From: an uncultured Clostridia bacterium
GTDB lineage: Bacteria > Bacillota > Clostridia > TANB77 > CAG-508
Assembly (NCBI GenBank): GCA_947629355.1
Contig: CANRDJ010000004.1
Span: 1 to 51,833 of the forward strand
Direction: 5' to 3'
Length of the DNA: 51,833 bases
This document shows, one piece after another, positions 38,258-48,504 of this stretch. Below the pieces are notes generated by a model. The model was given only the letters and a program-made list of their open reading frames with translations. It did not search any database and was not told the DNA's origin. A program made the position numbers and the translations under genes. Each line of letters begins with the position of its first letter. Position 1 is the first letter of the stretch.

Positions 38258-39298
38258 ATGAAAAAAACAAAGAAATTACTAAGAAATTTAATATTATTTT
38301 TTGTGTTAATTGTACTAACATTTTATATTATATTAAAAGACCAGAATATATCTGAAATAGTTATTATATTGGCAAATGTAAATAAGAAATTTGTATTAAT
38401 TGCGATATTATGTATGTGCTTCTATATGATTTGTGAAGCTATTAATATAGGAAGAACATTAAAAGCACTAAAAGAAAAAAGTACATTTTTAAAAAATATT
38501 AAATATGCTTTAATAGGATTTTTCTTTAGTTCAATAACACCTGCTGCAACTGGTGGACAACCAATGCAAATATATTATATGCATAAAGATAGAATATCTG
38601 TTGCAAATTCAACACTTGCACTTCTAATAAATTTAACTTGTGTTCAAATAGTTACAATTTCAATGGCATTGTTTAGTTTAGCATTTAATTATAAATATCT
38701 AAATAACGTTTTAGCATGGTTTTTTGCTATTGGAGTAATACTAAATGTAACAGCTCTTACATTACTATTTATTTCAATATTTTCAAAAAGAATAACAAAA
38801 GGGATAATAAAAATTGTAATAAGAATATTAAAATTCTTTAAAGTAAAGGATATTGAAAATAAACAATTAAAATTAGAAAATGAACTTAGTAGGTATCAAA
38901 ATAGTGCAACATACATAAAAGGCAATACACCAGTAATTTTAAAAAATTTAATAACTACTTATATTCAATTTATAGCATTTTATAGTATTTCTTATTTAGT
39001 ATATTGCTCATTTGGATTATCTGGGCATAATATCTTTCAAATACTAACTATGCAGTCACTTTTGTATGCAACAGTATCTGGAATACCATCTCCAGGAGCA
39101 GTAGGAGTAAGTGAGGGTGGTTATATGGCAATATTTGCATCAATATTTCCTGAAAATTTACTAGATGGGGCTATGTTACTTACAAGAGGAGTGAATTTCT
39201 ATTTGTTTGTAGCAATTAGTGCAGTAGTAGTTATTTTAAATTCAATGAAAACAAAACAAGATATAGATATTATAAAAAGGGAAACTGACGACAATTAA
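38258..39298 (+). CDS. Flippase-like membrane protein (LPG synthase TM / UPF0104 family)
   Basis: 346 residues with about eight transmembrane helices. The family signatures are visible: FFFSSITPAATGGQPMQIYYM (about 89-109) and SGIPSPGAVGVSEGGYMAIF. This is the membrane domain related to MprF, without the synthase part, and members are proposed lipid-linked glycan flippases or transporters. It is followed 49 bases later by a DUF2142 gene, suggesting envelope polysaccharide work together with the upstream GT2. Confidence 0.85.
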   Translation: MKKTKKLLRNLILFFVLIVLTFYIILKDQNISEIVIILANVNKKFVLIAILCMCFYMICEAINIGRTLKALKEKSTFLKNIKYALIGFFFSSITPAATGGQPMQIYYMHKDRISVANSTLALLINLTCVQIVTISMALFSLAFNYKYLNNVLAWFFAIGVILNVTALTLLFISIFSKRITKGIIKIVIRILKFFKVKDIENKQLKLENELSRYQNSATYIKGNTPVILKNLITTYIQFIAFYSISYLVYCSFGLSGHNIFQILTMQSLLYATVSGIPSPGAVGVSEGGYMAIFASIFPENLLDGAMLLTRGVNFYLFVAISAVVVILNSMKTKQDIDIIKRETDDN

Positions 39299-39347
39299 AT
39301 TTATATAATATTATTCTAAAAAAGATTGCAAATAAAAAGGGGAAATA

Positions 39348-41075
39348 ATGAATAATAAAGGAGAAAATAGAAAACTAGGAAATAAATTGAGAAAATTAAC
39401 TGAAAAAGAAATATTTATAATTACAAGCGTTTTATATATCGCAATTATTCTATTATATGAATTATTCTATTGTAATTATGAATTCTTTACAAAAAGATTA
39501 GTTCATTATAATTTTTCATTTTATAGACTTATAGTGTATATAAGCATTTTTATGGTTTTTTTAAAATTTAAAAATAGACTTATCAAAGATGTAATTGATA
39601 GTTTTAATAGTGAAATAAAATGCTATTTTTTAGATATTACATTAATTTTAACAATATTATTTTCTATAATAATTATTATTAATGTAAATATAATGAAAAA
39701 GATTAATTTGTATGCTATTGTTTCATTAATTTCATTTTTGGCTTTTGATATATTTGCAATATATACATCAAATAATATATATAAAAACATAATAATAACA
39801 TCACTGATATTTGGTAGTATTTTCTCAATTTCTGTTACTATTAATAATCAATTAGACGAAAAAAGACATTTTTTATCTAGCTATAGCATAGCAATTGGTA
39901 GTTTAAATTTAAAATATGCTACAATAGATGAAAGTGTTGCTTCAATGCCAAGACAGATGAATATAGAAAAATTTGTAACTTATTTTCATGAAAAACCAAC
40001 AGGTGAGCTAAACAAAGATTTTTCAGATAGAGATATTAAAGATACTCCCAATGATTTTTATTATTATACAACTTCTTATTTTATAAGTGGACTTGGAATC
40101 TTTATAGCTAAAACATTGGGTGGAAGTATAGCAGATATATATATTACAGGAAGGATATTTAATATTTTAGGCTATACAATACTTGTGCTACTGACAATAA
40201 AAGTAATGCCATATAAAAAACATATAGCGTATGCTTTATTATTTATGCCAATGCTTCTTGCTTTAGGATCAGTTTATTCACCAGATGCAATATCTACAGC
40301 TTTATGTGCTTTATTTATGGGATATTGTTTAAAATTATATGAGAAATCTAAAATATACACAAAGGATATTTTAATACTAATATTACTAGCACTATTGGCA
40401 GCATCTATAAAGAGTGTAGGATATATTGCCATATCTTTAATAATATTTATTTTACCATTGAAAAAGATTATAAAAGAGAATAAAAAACTTATGATATATA
40501 TATTAATATTTATAATAATAATATTTACTGTGATTATATCAGCAACTAAAAACAGCATAAATGCACCAGGAGATCCAAGAGTTAAGGATACTAACACAAC
40601 TGAGCAGTTTTATTATGTTATAAATAATCCATTGAAATATTGTAAAATACTAGTACATCACACTATAGGTACTTTTATAAGTTTAGAAGGTTTAAGTTTT
40701 TTAAATGCACCTATGTTTTTTGATACTACTTATAATAAAGTTTTTATAATGATACTGACTTATTTATTGTTTATAAGTGTAACAGATTCTAGCAAGCAGT
40801 TAACAGTTAAGAACAGATTGATTTTTATATTATCGTTTTTAATAGTTTTTGCAATGACAAGCACATCAATGTATTTATCATATACACCAGTTGGTGCAAA
40901 TAGTATTAATGGATATCAAATGAGATACCTTTTTCCAATATTACTTTTGCTATTAACTAGTATATCTATTAAAAAATTTGAATTAGAAAATAAATTTGAG
41001 TATTTAAATTTATACATATGTTATCCGCCAGCTATTTTTTTAATTATATCAATATTAGATTTATTATTTATTTAA
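39348..41075 (+). CDS. DUF2142 family multi-pass membrane protein
   Basis: 575 residues, about twelve transmembrane helices. A large external loop after helix six or so (ASMPRQMNIEKFVTYFHEKP) and the segment FMPMLLALGSVYSPDAIS match DUF2142 proteins, which resemble GT-C glycosyltransferases. The donor would be a polyprenyl-linked sugar and the acceptor is unknown. GGGG precedes the ATG. Confidence 0.8.
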   Translation: MNNKGENRKLGNKLRKLTEKEIFIITSVLYIAIILLYELFYCNYEFFTKRLVHYNFSFYRLIVYISIFMVFLKFKNRLIKDVIDSFNSEIKCYFLDITLILTILFSIIIIINVNIMKKINLYAIVSLISFLAFDIFAIYTSNNIYKNIIITSLIFGSIFSISVTINNQLDEKRHFLSSYSIAIGSLNLKYATIDESVASMPRQMNIEKFVTYFHEKPTGELNKDFSDRDIKDTPNDFYYYTTSYFISGLGIFIAKTLGGSIADIYITGRIFNILGYTILVLLTIKVMPYKKHIAYALLFMPMLLALGSVYSPDAISTALCALFMGYCLKLYEKSKIYTKDILILILLALLAASIKSVGYIAISLIIFILPLKKIIKENKKLMIYILIFIIIIFTVIISATKNSINAPGDPRVKDTNTTEQFYYVINNPLKYCKILVHHTIGTFISLEGLSFLNAPMFFDTTYNKVFIMILTYLLFISVTDSSKQLTVKNRLIFILSFLIVFAMTSTSMYLSYTPVGANSINGYQMRYLFPILLLLLTSISIKKFELENKFEYLNLYICYPPAIFLIISILDLLFI

Positions 41076-41096
41076 TATATAAAAAAGGAGGTAATT

Positions 41097-43758
41097 TTGG
41101 ACAAGTTAGTTTTAATAGATGGAAATAGTATCATAAATAGAGCATTTTATGGAATAATGGGAAACAAAATGCTAATGACAGAAGACCGGAACATATACAA
41201 ATGCAGTATATGGTTTCTTAAGCATATTATTTAAAATATTAGACGAAATAAAACCTAAATATTTAGCAGTAGCATTTGATTTAAAAGCACCGACAAAAAG
41301 ACATGAAATGTACGATAAATACAAAGCAAATAGAAAAGGAATGCCAGATGAACTGGCAATGCAAATGCCAATTCTTAAAAATGTACTAACAGCAATGAAT
41401 ATTTGCATAATAGAAAAAGAAGGATACGAAGCAGATGACATTCTAGGAACTCTTGCAAAATGGGGACAAAATCAAAACTTAGATGTTACTGTTTTAACAG
41501 GAGATAGAGATAGTTTTCAGTTAATCGATACAAATATAAAGGTAAGAATTCCTAGAACAAAAATGGGAAAAACAGAAACGGAAGATTATACAGTAGAAAA
41601 AATTAAAGAAGAATATGGCTTAGAACCTTTAGATTTAATAGAAGTAAAAGGACTTATGGGAGATACATCTGATAACATTCCAGGAGTTCCAGGTGTAGGA
41701 GAAAAAACAGCTATAAATTTAGTAAAAGAATATAAATCAATTGATGGTGTATATGAAAATATAGATAAACAAAAAGGAAAACTAAAAGAAAGGTTAGAAG
41801 AAAATAAGGAACTTGCTTATTTATCAAAAACACTAGGAACAATAGACATAAATGCACCTATAGAAAAAGATTTAACATTATTAGAAAACAAAGAATGGAA
41901 TAACAAAGAAGTATTAGATATATTTAAAAAATTAAAATTCAACAGATTTATTGATAGATTTAATCTTTTAAATTCAGAAACCATTTCAAATGATGAAGAA
42001 GCTACACAAATAACAAAAATCGAATATAAAACTAATTTAAACAATGAAGACCTAAAGAAATTAAAATCAGAAATCATAGCAAAAAAAGCTATGTATTATT
42101 ATTTGGAAAAAGATTCATTTGTAATATATTCAGAAGATATGAATAAATCATGTTATATAGACAATTTAAATTATTTCAAAGAAATATTCGAAAATCAAGA
42201 TATTTTAAAATGTGGATATAAACAAAAAGAAGAATATATTTTATTATGGAAAAATAATATACAAGCAAAAAACCTAATGTTTGATGCATCAATTGCAGGA
42301 TATATACTAAATTCTAATATCAATAAATATACAATAGAATATTTGGCAAATGAATATTTAGGATATGATATGAAAGAATATTTAGCAAGAGAAGGAATTA
42401 CAGAAGAAAAGGAAAATCAAATAAATCTATTTGATGTAATGGGAGAGAAAAAAAATAATATAGATAAAAACTATATTTATGCATATTTAATATTTAAATT
42501 ATATACAGTTTTAAAAGATAAAATGAATAGTGAAAATAGTTTAAAATTATTTGAAGAAATAGAAATGCCACTTGTAGAAGTTTTAGCTAGCATGGAATAT
42601 GAAGGAATATATGTTGATAAAAAAGAACTTTTAGAGTATGGAAAGGAATTACAGACAAGAATTGATATTCTAACAAAAGAAATATATGAGCAAACAGGAG
42701 AAGAATTTAATATAAATTCTACAAAGCAGTTAGGAGAAGTATTATTTGAAAAATTAAAATTAACAGCAGTTAAAAAGACAAAAACTGGTTACTCAACAGA
42801 TGTAGATGTTTTAGAAAAAATAAAATATGAGCATCCAGTAATCGAAAAGATATTAGAATATAGACAATTGGTCAAATTAAATTCTACTTATGTAGAAGGC
42901 TTAATTCCATATATAGATGAAAAAACAAGTAGAATACATTCAAAATTTCATCAAACTGTAACAACAACAGGAAGAATCAGTAGTACAGATCCTAATCTTC
43001 AAAACATACCTACAAGAATGGAACTTGGTAAAAAATTAAGAAAGGTATTCAAACCAAAAGAAGATGCAATATACATTGATGCAGATTATTCACAAATAGA
43101 ACTTAGAGTTTTAGCACATATTTCACAAGATAAACACATGATAGAGGCATTCAATAACAATGAAGATATTCATGCACAGGCTGCATCTAAAGTTTTAAAT
43201 ATACCAATAGAAGAAGTTACAAAAGAACAAAGAGCAAGTGCAAAAGCAGTTAATTTTGGAATAGTATATGGAATAAGTGATTTTGGACTAGGACAACAAC
43301 TTGGAATATCTAGAAAAAAAGCCAAAGAATATATAGAACAATATCTAGATAAATATAGTGGAATAAAAGCATTTATGACAAATGTAGTAGAAGAAACCAA
43401 AGAAAAAGGATTTGCAGAAACTCTTTATCATAGAAGAAGATACGTTCCAGAACTTAAATCGAATAATTATATGGTAAGACAATTTGGTGGAAGAGTAGCT
43501 ATGAATACACCAATACAGGGGACTGCAGCTGATATTATGAAAATTGCTATGATTAATGTATATAAAAAACTAAAAGAGAAAAATCTTAAATCTAAAGTAA
43601 TTGTTCAGGTACATGATGAACTATTGATCGAGACTGATTTAGATGAAAAAGAAATTGTAAAAGAAATATTAAAAACAGAAATGGAAAATGTAATTAAATT
43701 AGATGTTCCATTAAAGGCAGAAGTAACTGAAGGATTTTCGTGGTACGAAGCCAAGTAA
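41097..43758 (+). CDS. polA: DNA polymerase I, with +1 frameshift at CGG near the N-terminus
   Basis: 886 residues over the shift. TTG start at 41097 with AAGGAGG 6 bases upstream; sequence starts LVLIDGNSIINRAFYG, the 5'-nuclease N-terminus. At codon 31 (41187) GAC CGG AAC derails the frame and ends it at 46 residues; skipping one base gives MTEDGTYTNAVYGFL, as in other PolA proteins. The 5' nuclease (GVPGVGEKTA), a degenerate 3'-5' exonuclease domain without a visible DxE motif, and the polymerase domain follow: TTTGRISSTDPNLQNIP, DADYSQIELRVLAHIS (about 662), RASAKAVNFGIVYGIS, VQVHDELLIE. With the shift this early, an internal restart would lack essential nuclease residues. Confidence 0.95.
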
Positions 43759-43927
43759 AACAAATTAAAATCACTATCCTGCATATTTTAATTCAATCGT
43801 AAAATCCTCAATGTGCAAACACACACCTCTGGTTTTACTCATTTATTAAAATGCACAATCTAGCAATTTTGATTTGTTTTATAAAATTATATTACCAATT
43901 ATACAAAAGATAAAAAAGGAGATAGAT

Positions 43928-44494
43928 TTGAAAAGACTGGCAAAAATTTTAACGATACTAATTATAATTTTATTAATTTATTTTGTATTATTTAAAATAA
44001 TTAAAATAGATGATATAGTAATGAAAAAGATGTATCCATTAAAATATAGTGAATATATAGAAAAATATTCAAAAGAATATAATATAGAATCATATATGGT
44101 TTATGCAATAATAAAGGCAGAAAGCAACTTTAACGAAAATGCAAAATCTACAAGAAATGCAGTAGGACTAATGCAAATAATGGAAAATACTGCAATAGAA
44201 ACAGCAAATAAAATGGGTTTAAATGTTACTAAAGAAGACTTATTTAATCCAGAATTGAATATAAAGGTAGGATTAAAATACTTTTGTAACCTATTAGAAA
44301 AATATAATAATAATTATTATCTAGCAATTATTGCATATAATGCTGGAATTGGAAATGTAGATAAATGGTTAGAAGAAGGAGTTATAAAAAAAGATGCATC
44401 AGATATAGAAAATGTTCCGTTTAGAGAAACAAATAATTATGTAAGAAAAATTTTAAGGGATTATGAAATATATACAAATTTATATGAAAAATGA
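43928..44494 (+). CDS. Membrane-anchored lytic transglycosylase (SLT family)
   Basis: 188 residues from TTG at 43928, which has AAGGAG 7 bases upstream (a TTG further upstream at 43874 has none). An N-terminal transmembrane helix (ILTILIIILLIYFVLF) is followed by an SLT domain: catalytic glutamate in IIKAESNFN, then NAVGLMQIMENTA, FNPELNIKVGLKYF, AIIAYNAGIGNV and NYVRKI. It cleaves peptidoglycan to 1,6-anhydro products outside the membrane. The gap to polA (43759-43927) has no gene. Confidence 0.9.
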   Translation: MKRLAKILTILIIILLIYFVLFKIIKIDDIVMKKMYPLKYSEYIEKYSKEYNIESYMVYAIIKAESNFNENAKSTRNAVGLMQIMENTAIETANKMGLNVTKEDLFNPELNIKVGLKYFCNLLEKYNNNYYLAIIAYNAGIGNVDKWLEEGVIKKDASDIENVPFRETNNYVRKILRDYEIYTNLYEK

Positions 44495-44496
44495 AA

Positions 44497-44520
44497 TATC
44501 AAAATGCAATTTTTTTGATA
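44497..44520 (+). terminator. Weak terminator after the transglycosylase gene
   Basis: TATCAAAA / TTTTGATA with a T-rich right arm. Confidence 0.45.
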
Positions 44521-44536
44521 AAATTATTTTGAAATA

Positions 44537-44605
44537 TGTAGAGGTAGGCAAGGTCATCCGCCCTTGAGGATTTGAAAATAAATTTATTTCTACAAACAAC
44601 AATTT
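44537..44605 (+). repeat. Interspersed repeat, family 1 copy B
   Basis: Shares TGTAGAGG, CCGCCC, AAATAAATTTATT and ACAAACAACAATTT blocks in the same order as 10599-10662. Confidence 0.6.
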
Positions 44606-44619
44606 GTGTAAATAAATAG

Positions 44620-44648
44620 TTGTTATAATTCTTTATTTGGTATATAAT
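44620..44648 (+). promoter_or_regulatory. Promoter of galE
   Basis: TTGTTA-17-TATAAT, 30 bases before the ATG. Confidence 0.6.
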
Positions 44649-44678
44649 CAAATTGTTAATAGATGGGAGTGAAATAAT

Positions 44679-45689
44679 ATGGCAATTTTAGTAACAGGTG
44701 GAGCAGGCTATATAGGAAGCCATACAGTTGTTGAATTACTTAATAGAGATGAAGATATTATAATAGTAGATAACTTTGTAAATAGTAAGCCAGGAGTTTT
44801 GGATAAAATTAAAAAAATTACAGGAAAAGATTTTAAGTTTTATGAGGTAGACATATTAGATGAAGAAGAATTAAATAAAGTATTTAAAGAAAATAATATA
44901 GAATCTGTAATACATTTTGCAGGTTTAAAAGCAGTAGGAGAATCTGTTGAAAAACCAATAAAATACTATCATAATAATGTAACAGGTACTCTAATACTAT
45001 TAAAATTGATGAAAAAGTATAATTGTAAAAAGATAGTATTTAGTTCATCTGCTACAGTTTACGGTAATCCAGGTACACCAAAATATATTGAAGAATTCGG
45101 AAGAGGTAAAACCACAAATCCATATGGTAGTACTAAATCAATGATTGAGCAAATTTTAGAAGATTTATATACATCGGATAATTCATGGGACATCGCTATT
45201 TTGAGATATTTTAACCCAATAGGAGCTCATAAAAGTGGTTTAATTGGAGAAGATCCTCAAGGTATACCTAATAATTTAATGCCATTTATAGTAAAAGTAG
45301 CTAATAAAGAATTAGACCATTTAAATGTATTTGGTAATGACTACGAAGGAACAAAAGATGGTACAGGAGCTAGAGATTATTTACATGTAGTTGACTTAGC
45401 TATTGGTCATATAAAAGCTTTAGAAAAATTGAATATAGAAAAAAGCGGTGTGTTTATATATAATTTAGGAACAGGAACAGCATATACTGTTTTAGAAATA
45501 ATTGAAACATTTAAAAAAGTAAATCACATTGATGTTCCATACAAAATTGCACCTAGAAGAAGTGGAGATTTAGCTATATATTATGCTGATCCTACAAAAG
45601 CAAAAAAAGAACTTGGATGGACCTGCGAAAGAGGAATAGAAGAGATGTGCAAGGATTCATGGAATTTTATAATTTCAAACATGAATTGA
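44679..45689 (+). CDS. galE: UDP-glucose 4-epimerase
   Basis: 336-residue SDR enzyme that interconverts UDP-glucose and UDP-galactose. NAD motif GGAGYIGSH (7-15), DNFVNSKPGVL, FAGLKAVGESVEKP, SSSATVYGNP and the catalytic Y-x3-K in NPYGSTKSMIEQ (about 149-155), then LRYFNPIGAHKSG and GTGARDYLHVVDLA. GGGAG precedes the ATG. It supplies sugar nucleotides for surface glycans. Confidence 0.95.
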   Translation: MAILVTGGAGYIGSHTVVELLNRDEDIIIVDNFVNSKPGVLDKIKKITGKDFKFYEVDILDEEELNKVFKENNIESVIHFAGLKAVGESVEKPIKYYHNNVTGTLILLKLMKKYNCKKIVFSSSATVYGNPGTPKYIEEFGRGKTTNPYGSTKSMIEQILEDLYTSDNSWDIAILRYFNPIGAHKSGLIGEDPQGIPNNLMPFIVKVANKELDHLNVFGNDYEGTKDGTGARDYLHVVDLAIGHIKALEKLNIEKSGVFIYNLGTGTAYTVLEIIETFKKVNHIDVPYKIAPRRSGDLAIYYADPTKAKKELGWTCERGIEEMCKDSWNFIISNMN

Positions 45690-45711
45690 GAGTGTTTGGA
45701 CGTGAGGTTAT

Positions 45712-45736
45712 AAAATTTCATAGTAATGAAATTTTT
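45712..45736 (+). terminator. Terminator of galE
   Basis: AAAATTTCAT / ATGAAATTTTT with a T tail. Confidence 0.7.
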
Positions 45737-45817
45737 GTCTACATCCTAGCAAATTTTAGGAAATAGTCCAATGTGTAAAATAATTTATTAATTAATTAAA
45801 TAAGGAGAATTAAAATT

Positions 45818-46372
45818 ATGAAAAAACTTTTACTAGTAATAGATATGGTAAATGGATTTGTAAAAAAAGGAGCACTTGCAGATACAAAAATTAATGATAT
45901 AACTCCAAATATTATAAATTTAATACAAGAATATATTAATAATAACGATGATATAATAAGTGTTCAAGAAGGACATGACGAAAATTCAAAGGAATTTGAG
46001 AATTTTCCAAATCATTGCATATTAGGAACAGAGGAAGCAGAGCTTATTGATGAACTTATGCCATATAAAAATAATATGAAATTAATTAGAAAAAATTCAA
46101 CATGTGGCTTTGTGACGGATGAGTTTATAAAATATATGAAAGAAAAACAAAATAAATTAGAAGAAATTGTAATTACTGGTTGTTGTACAGATTTATGTGT
46201 TATGAATTTTGCTATTCCCTTAAAAACATATATAAATGAGTATAATTTAAATATAAGAGTAAAAATATATAAAAATGCAGTAGAAACATATAATTCACCA
46301 ATACATAATAGAAATGAATACAATGAAATGGCTTTTAAAATTATGAAACAAAATGGAATTGAAGTAAAATAA
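45818..46372 (+). CDS. Isochorismatase-like cysteine hydrolase, probable nicotinamidase
   Basis: 184 residues of the isochorismatase fold. Catalytic triad candidates: aspartate in LLVIDMVNGFVKKG (about residue 8), lysine in IRKNSTCGF and cysteine in VITGCCTDLCV. The cis-peptide-containing ITGCCTDLCV and convergent position with the nicotinate phosphoribosyltransferase gene point to nicotinamide deamidation in NAD salvage (PncA role). The substrate is inferred. AAGGAG precedes the ATG. It shares its terminator with the facing gene. Confidence 0.82.
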   Translation: MKKLLLVIDMVNGFVKKGALADTKINDITPNIINLIQEYINNNDDIISVQEGHDENSKEFENFPNHCILGTEEAELIDELMPYKNNMKLIRKNSTCGFVTDEFIKYMKEKQNKLEEIVITGCCTDLCVMNFAIPLKTYINEYNLNIRVKIYKNAVETYNSPIHNRNEYNEMAFKIMKQNGIEVK

Positions 46373-46410
46373 ATTTAATTCCATAAACAACAATTTATTT
46401 TACTTCAATT
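46357..46410. terminator. Shared terminator between the nicotinamidase-like gene and pncB
   Basis: 18-base perfect stem (left arm AATTGAAGTAAAATAAAT) that overlaps the last codons of both convergent genes. The loop carries AACAAC as in the interspersed repeats. Confidence 0.75.
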
Positions 46411-47840
46411 ATTTATTTTCTAATAATTCATTTTTTAAATCCCATAATTTTTGAGATAAATCTACATAGTATTTATGTGGATTTTTTATACGTTTAACTT
46501 CATTCCACAATGTATCCAATTCTTTTTTTTCATTTTTTGCTATTTCATCTAAATTAGGCAAATTATAAACTAAATTACCATTATCAAAAATTAATTTTTG
46601 TAAAGGCCTTACAGTATAATTTGTTAAAATTTTCTTTTTCCAAGGCGAAACAGGGTCAAATATTGTATATTCGTCTTTTGGAATTGTTTCATCATGTAAA
46701 GTAATTATATCAGCTAATGCCTTATTAGTTTTTTTATCATAAAATCTATATACTTTTTTAAATCCAGGATTAGTTATTTTAATTGTATTATTAGATACTT
46801 TTATTTTAGGAATGATTTTATCATCTTTTTCTATTGCAACTAATTTATAAACACCACCAAAAACAGGGTTACTTTTGGCGGTAATTAAATTTTCACCAAC
46901 GCCAAACAAATCTATTTTTGCACCTTCATCTAATATAGAAGTAATTACATATTCATCAAGTGCATTTGTTCCACATATTTTACAATCCTCAAATCCTGCC
47001 TTATCTAAAATAGTTCTTATTTTTTTAGATAAATAAGATAAATCACCACTATCCAACCTTACTGCTTTAGGTCTATATCCATTTGGAACTAATACTTCGT
47101 TGAAAACTTTAATTGCATTTTTTATTCCTGAGTTTAAAGTGTCATAAGTATCTATTAATAAAGTACAGTCATTGGGATAAGTTTCTGCGTAAGTTTTAAA
47201 TGCTTCATATTCAGAATCAAATGCTTGTATAAAACTATGAGCCATTGTTCCACTTACGGGGGTATTCCATTCTTTTGCTGTTAAAGTACATGATGTTCCG
47301 AACACATCCACCAATAATTGCAGCTCTTGCTCCAAAAACAGCAGCATCTATACTATGGGCTCTTCTTGCACCAAATTCCATTACAGGACGACCATGAGCT
47401 GCACTTACTATTCTACTAGCTTTTGTTGCAATTAAAGATTGATGATTAATTAAAGAAAGCAATGCAGTTTCTAAAAGTTGTGCTTCAATAATAGGAGCTT
47501 TAACTGTAATTAGAGGTTCATTTGGAAATACTACAGTTCCTTCTGAAACGGACCAGATAGTTCCTGTAAACTTAAAATTTCTAAGGTATTGTAAAAAATC
47601 ATCAGAAAATATATTTTTACTTTTTAAATAGTTTATATCTTCCTCATCAAAATTTAAATTTTTAATATATTCAATTATTTGCTCTAAACCTGCAAATATA
47701 ACATAACCGCCATTGTCTGGTATTTCTCTAAAAAATACATCAAAATAGGTTTTAGTATTCTGCATATTTTTTGTGAAAAATCCATTTGACATAGTAAATT
47801 CATAAAAATCAGTAACTAATTCTAATTTTCTTTTATCCAT
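46409..47840 (-). CDS. pncB: Nicotinate phosphoribosyltransferase, with +1 frameshift at CGG
   Basis: 476 residues over the shift. Makes nicotinate mononucleotide from nicotinate and PRPP in NAD salvage. Visible: LVTDFYEFTMSNGFF at the N-terminus, FGARRAHSIDAAVFGARAAI, catalytic histidine in SGTMAHSFIQAF and RLDSGDLSYLS. At 47300-47298 the zero frame reads GTT CGG AAC and ends at 201 residues; skipping one base gives IIGGCVGTSCTLTAKEWNTP, correct for the family. The shifted half holds the catalytic histidine, so the zero-frame product would be dead. AAGGAG precedes the ATG. Confidence 0.94.
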
Positions 47841-47869
47841 AAGTGTGCTCCTTAATAATATTTGAAATA

Positions 47870-47897
47870 ATTATATCACTTATATAACTATTGTCAA
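47870..47897 (-). promoter_or_regulatory. Promoter of pncB
   Basis: TTGACA-16-TATAAT on the minus strand. Confidence 0.7.
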
Positions 47898-47910
47898 GAA
47901 TAAATAAATA

Positions 47911-47932
47911 CCGTACTTATCATAAAGTACGG
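47911..47932 (-). terminator. Terminator at the 3' end of the 130-residue unknown gene
   Basis: CCGTACTT / AAGTACGG stem overlapping the stop codon; the minus strand continues with a T-rich tract. Confidence 0.65.
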
Positions 47933-48312
47933 CTTTGAAAGGTCTTATGAAAGATAATAGCTATGGGATGTTCAGATACATTACTAACTACATCTTCCCT
48001 AGGTAAAAGAAAACGTAAGTGCCATGAAGAATGTTCAAAGTCGAAAATAGCCATTTCTTCCTTAGAAAGATGTGTTATAGTGCCATTTTCTCTTTCTTTA
48101 TAAAAATAAATTGGAATCTCTTTTTCATCACATTTTTCTGCTATTCTCCAAAGATAATTTAATTTTTCATTTGAAGATGTGCGAAAAAAATCATATGCAA
48201 ACTTTTCTTCTAGTGTGAGGGAAGAATTATTACTATGCTTCACATAAAGCGATGGATGTATTTTTAATCCCCGTATCCCTGAATATTCTGCAATATGTCT
48301 TCTATAAAACAT
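47920..48312 (-). CDS. Hypothetical protein
   Basis: 130 residues, soluble, aromatic and histidine-rich (MFYRRHIAEYSGIRGLKIHP, KLNYLWRIAEKCDEKEIPIY, FDFEHSSWHLRFLLPRED). I do not recognise a family. It has its own consensus promoter and an AAGGAG site, so it is very probably expressed. Codon 14 is an in-frame CGG preceded by ATA. The frame continues normally and a skipped base would give an immediate stop, so this is one of four unshifted CGG codons. Confidence 0.7.
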   Translation of the reverse strand: MFYRRHIAEYSGIRGLKIHPSLYVKHSNNSSLTLEEKFAYDFFRTSSNEKLNYLWRIAEKCDEKEIPIYFYKERENGTITHLSKEEMAIFDFEHSSWHLRFLLPREDVVSNVSEHPIAIIFHKTFQSRTL

Positions 48313-48368
48313 AAGAAGACAACTCCTTTCAATAATTTTTTAATATACAAAAAGTATACTTAGTATTA

Positions 48369-48397
48369 ATTATAGCATAAAATAAAAAAACGGTCAA
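48369..48397 (-). promoter_or_regulatory. Divergent promoter for the hypothetical gene
   Basis: TTGACC-17-TATAAT on the minus strand. Confidence 0.7.
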
Positions 48398-48406
48398 TTT
48401 TAATGG

Positions 48407-48435
48407 TTGACATAGGTAATTTTGGGGAATATAAT
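48407..48435 (+). promoter_or_regulatory. Promoter of the ABC exporter gene
   Basis: Perfect TTGACA-17-TATAAT, back to back with the divergent promoter. Confidence 0.8.
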
Positions 48436-48504
48436 TATTAAGCTAAGAATTAATAGTAAAAAGTAAAAAAAGTACAAAACTCATATAGTTTTGAAGGAGG
48501 AAAA

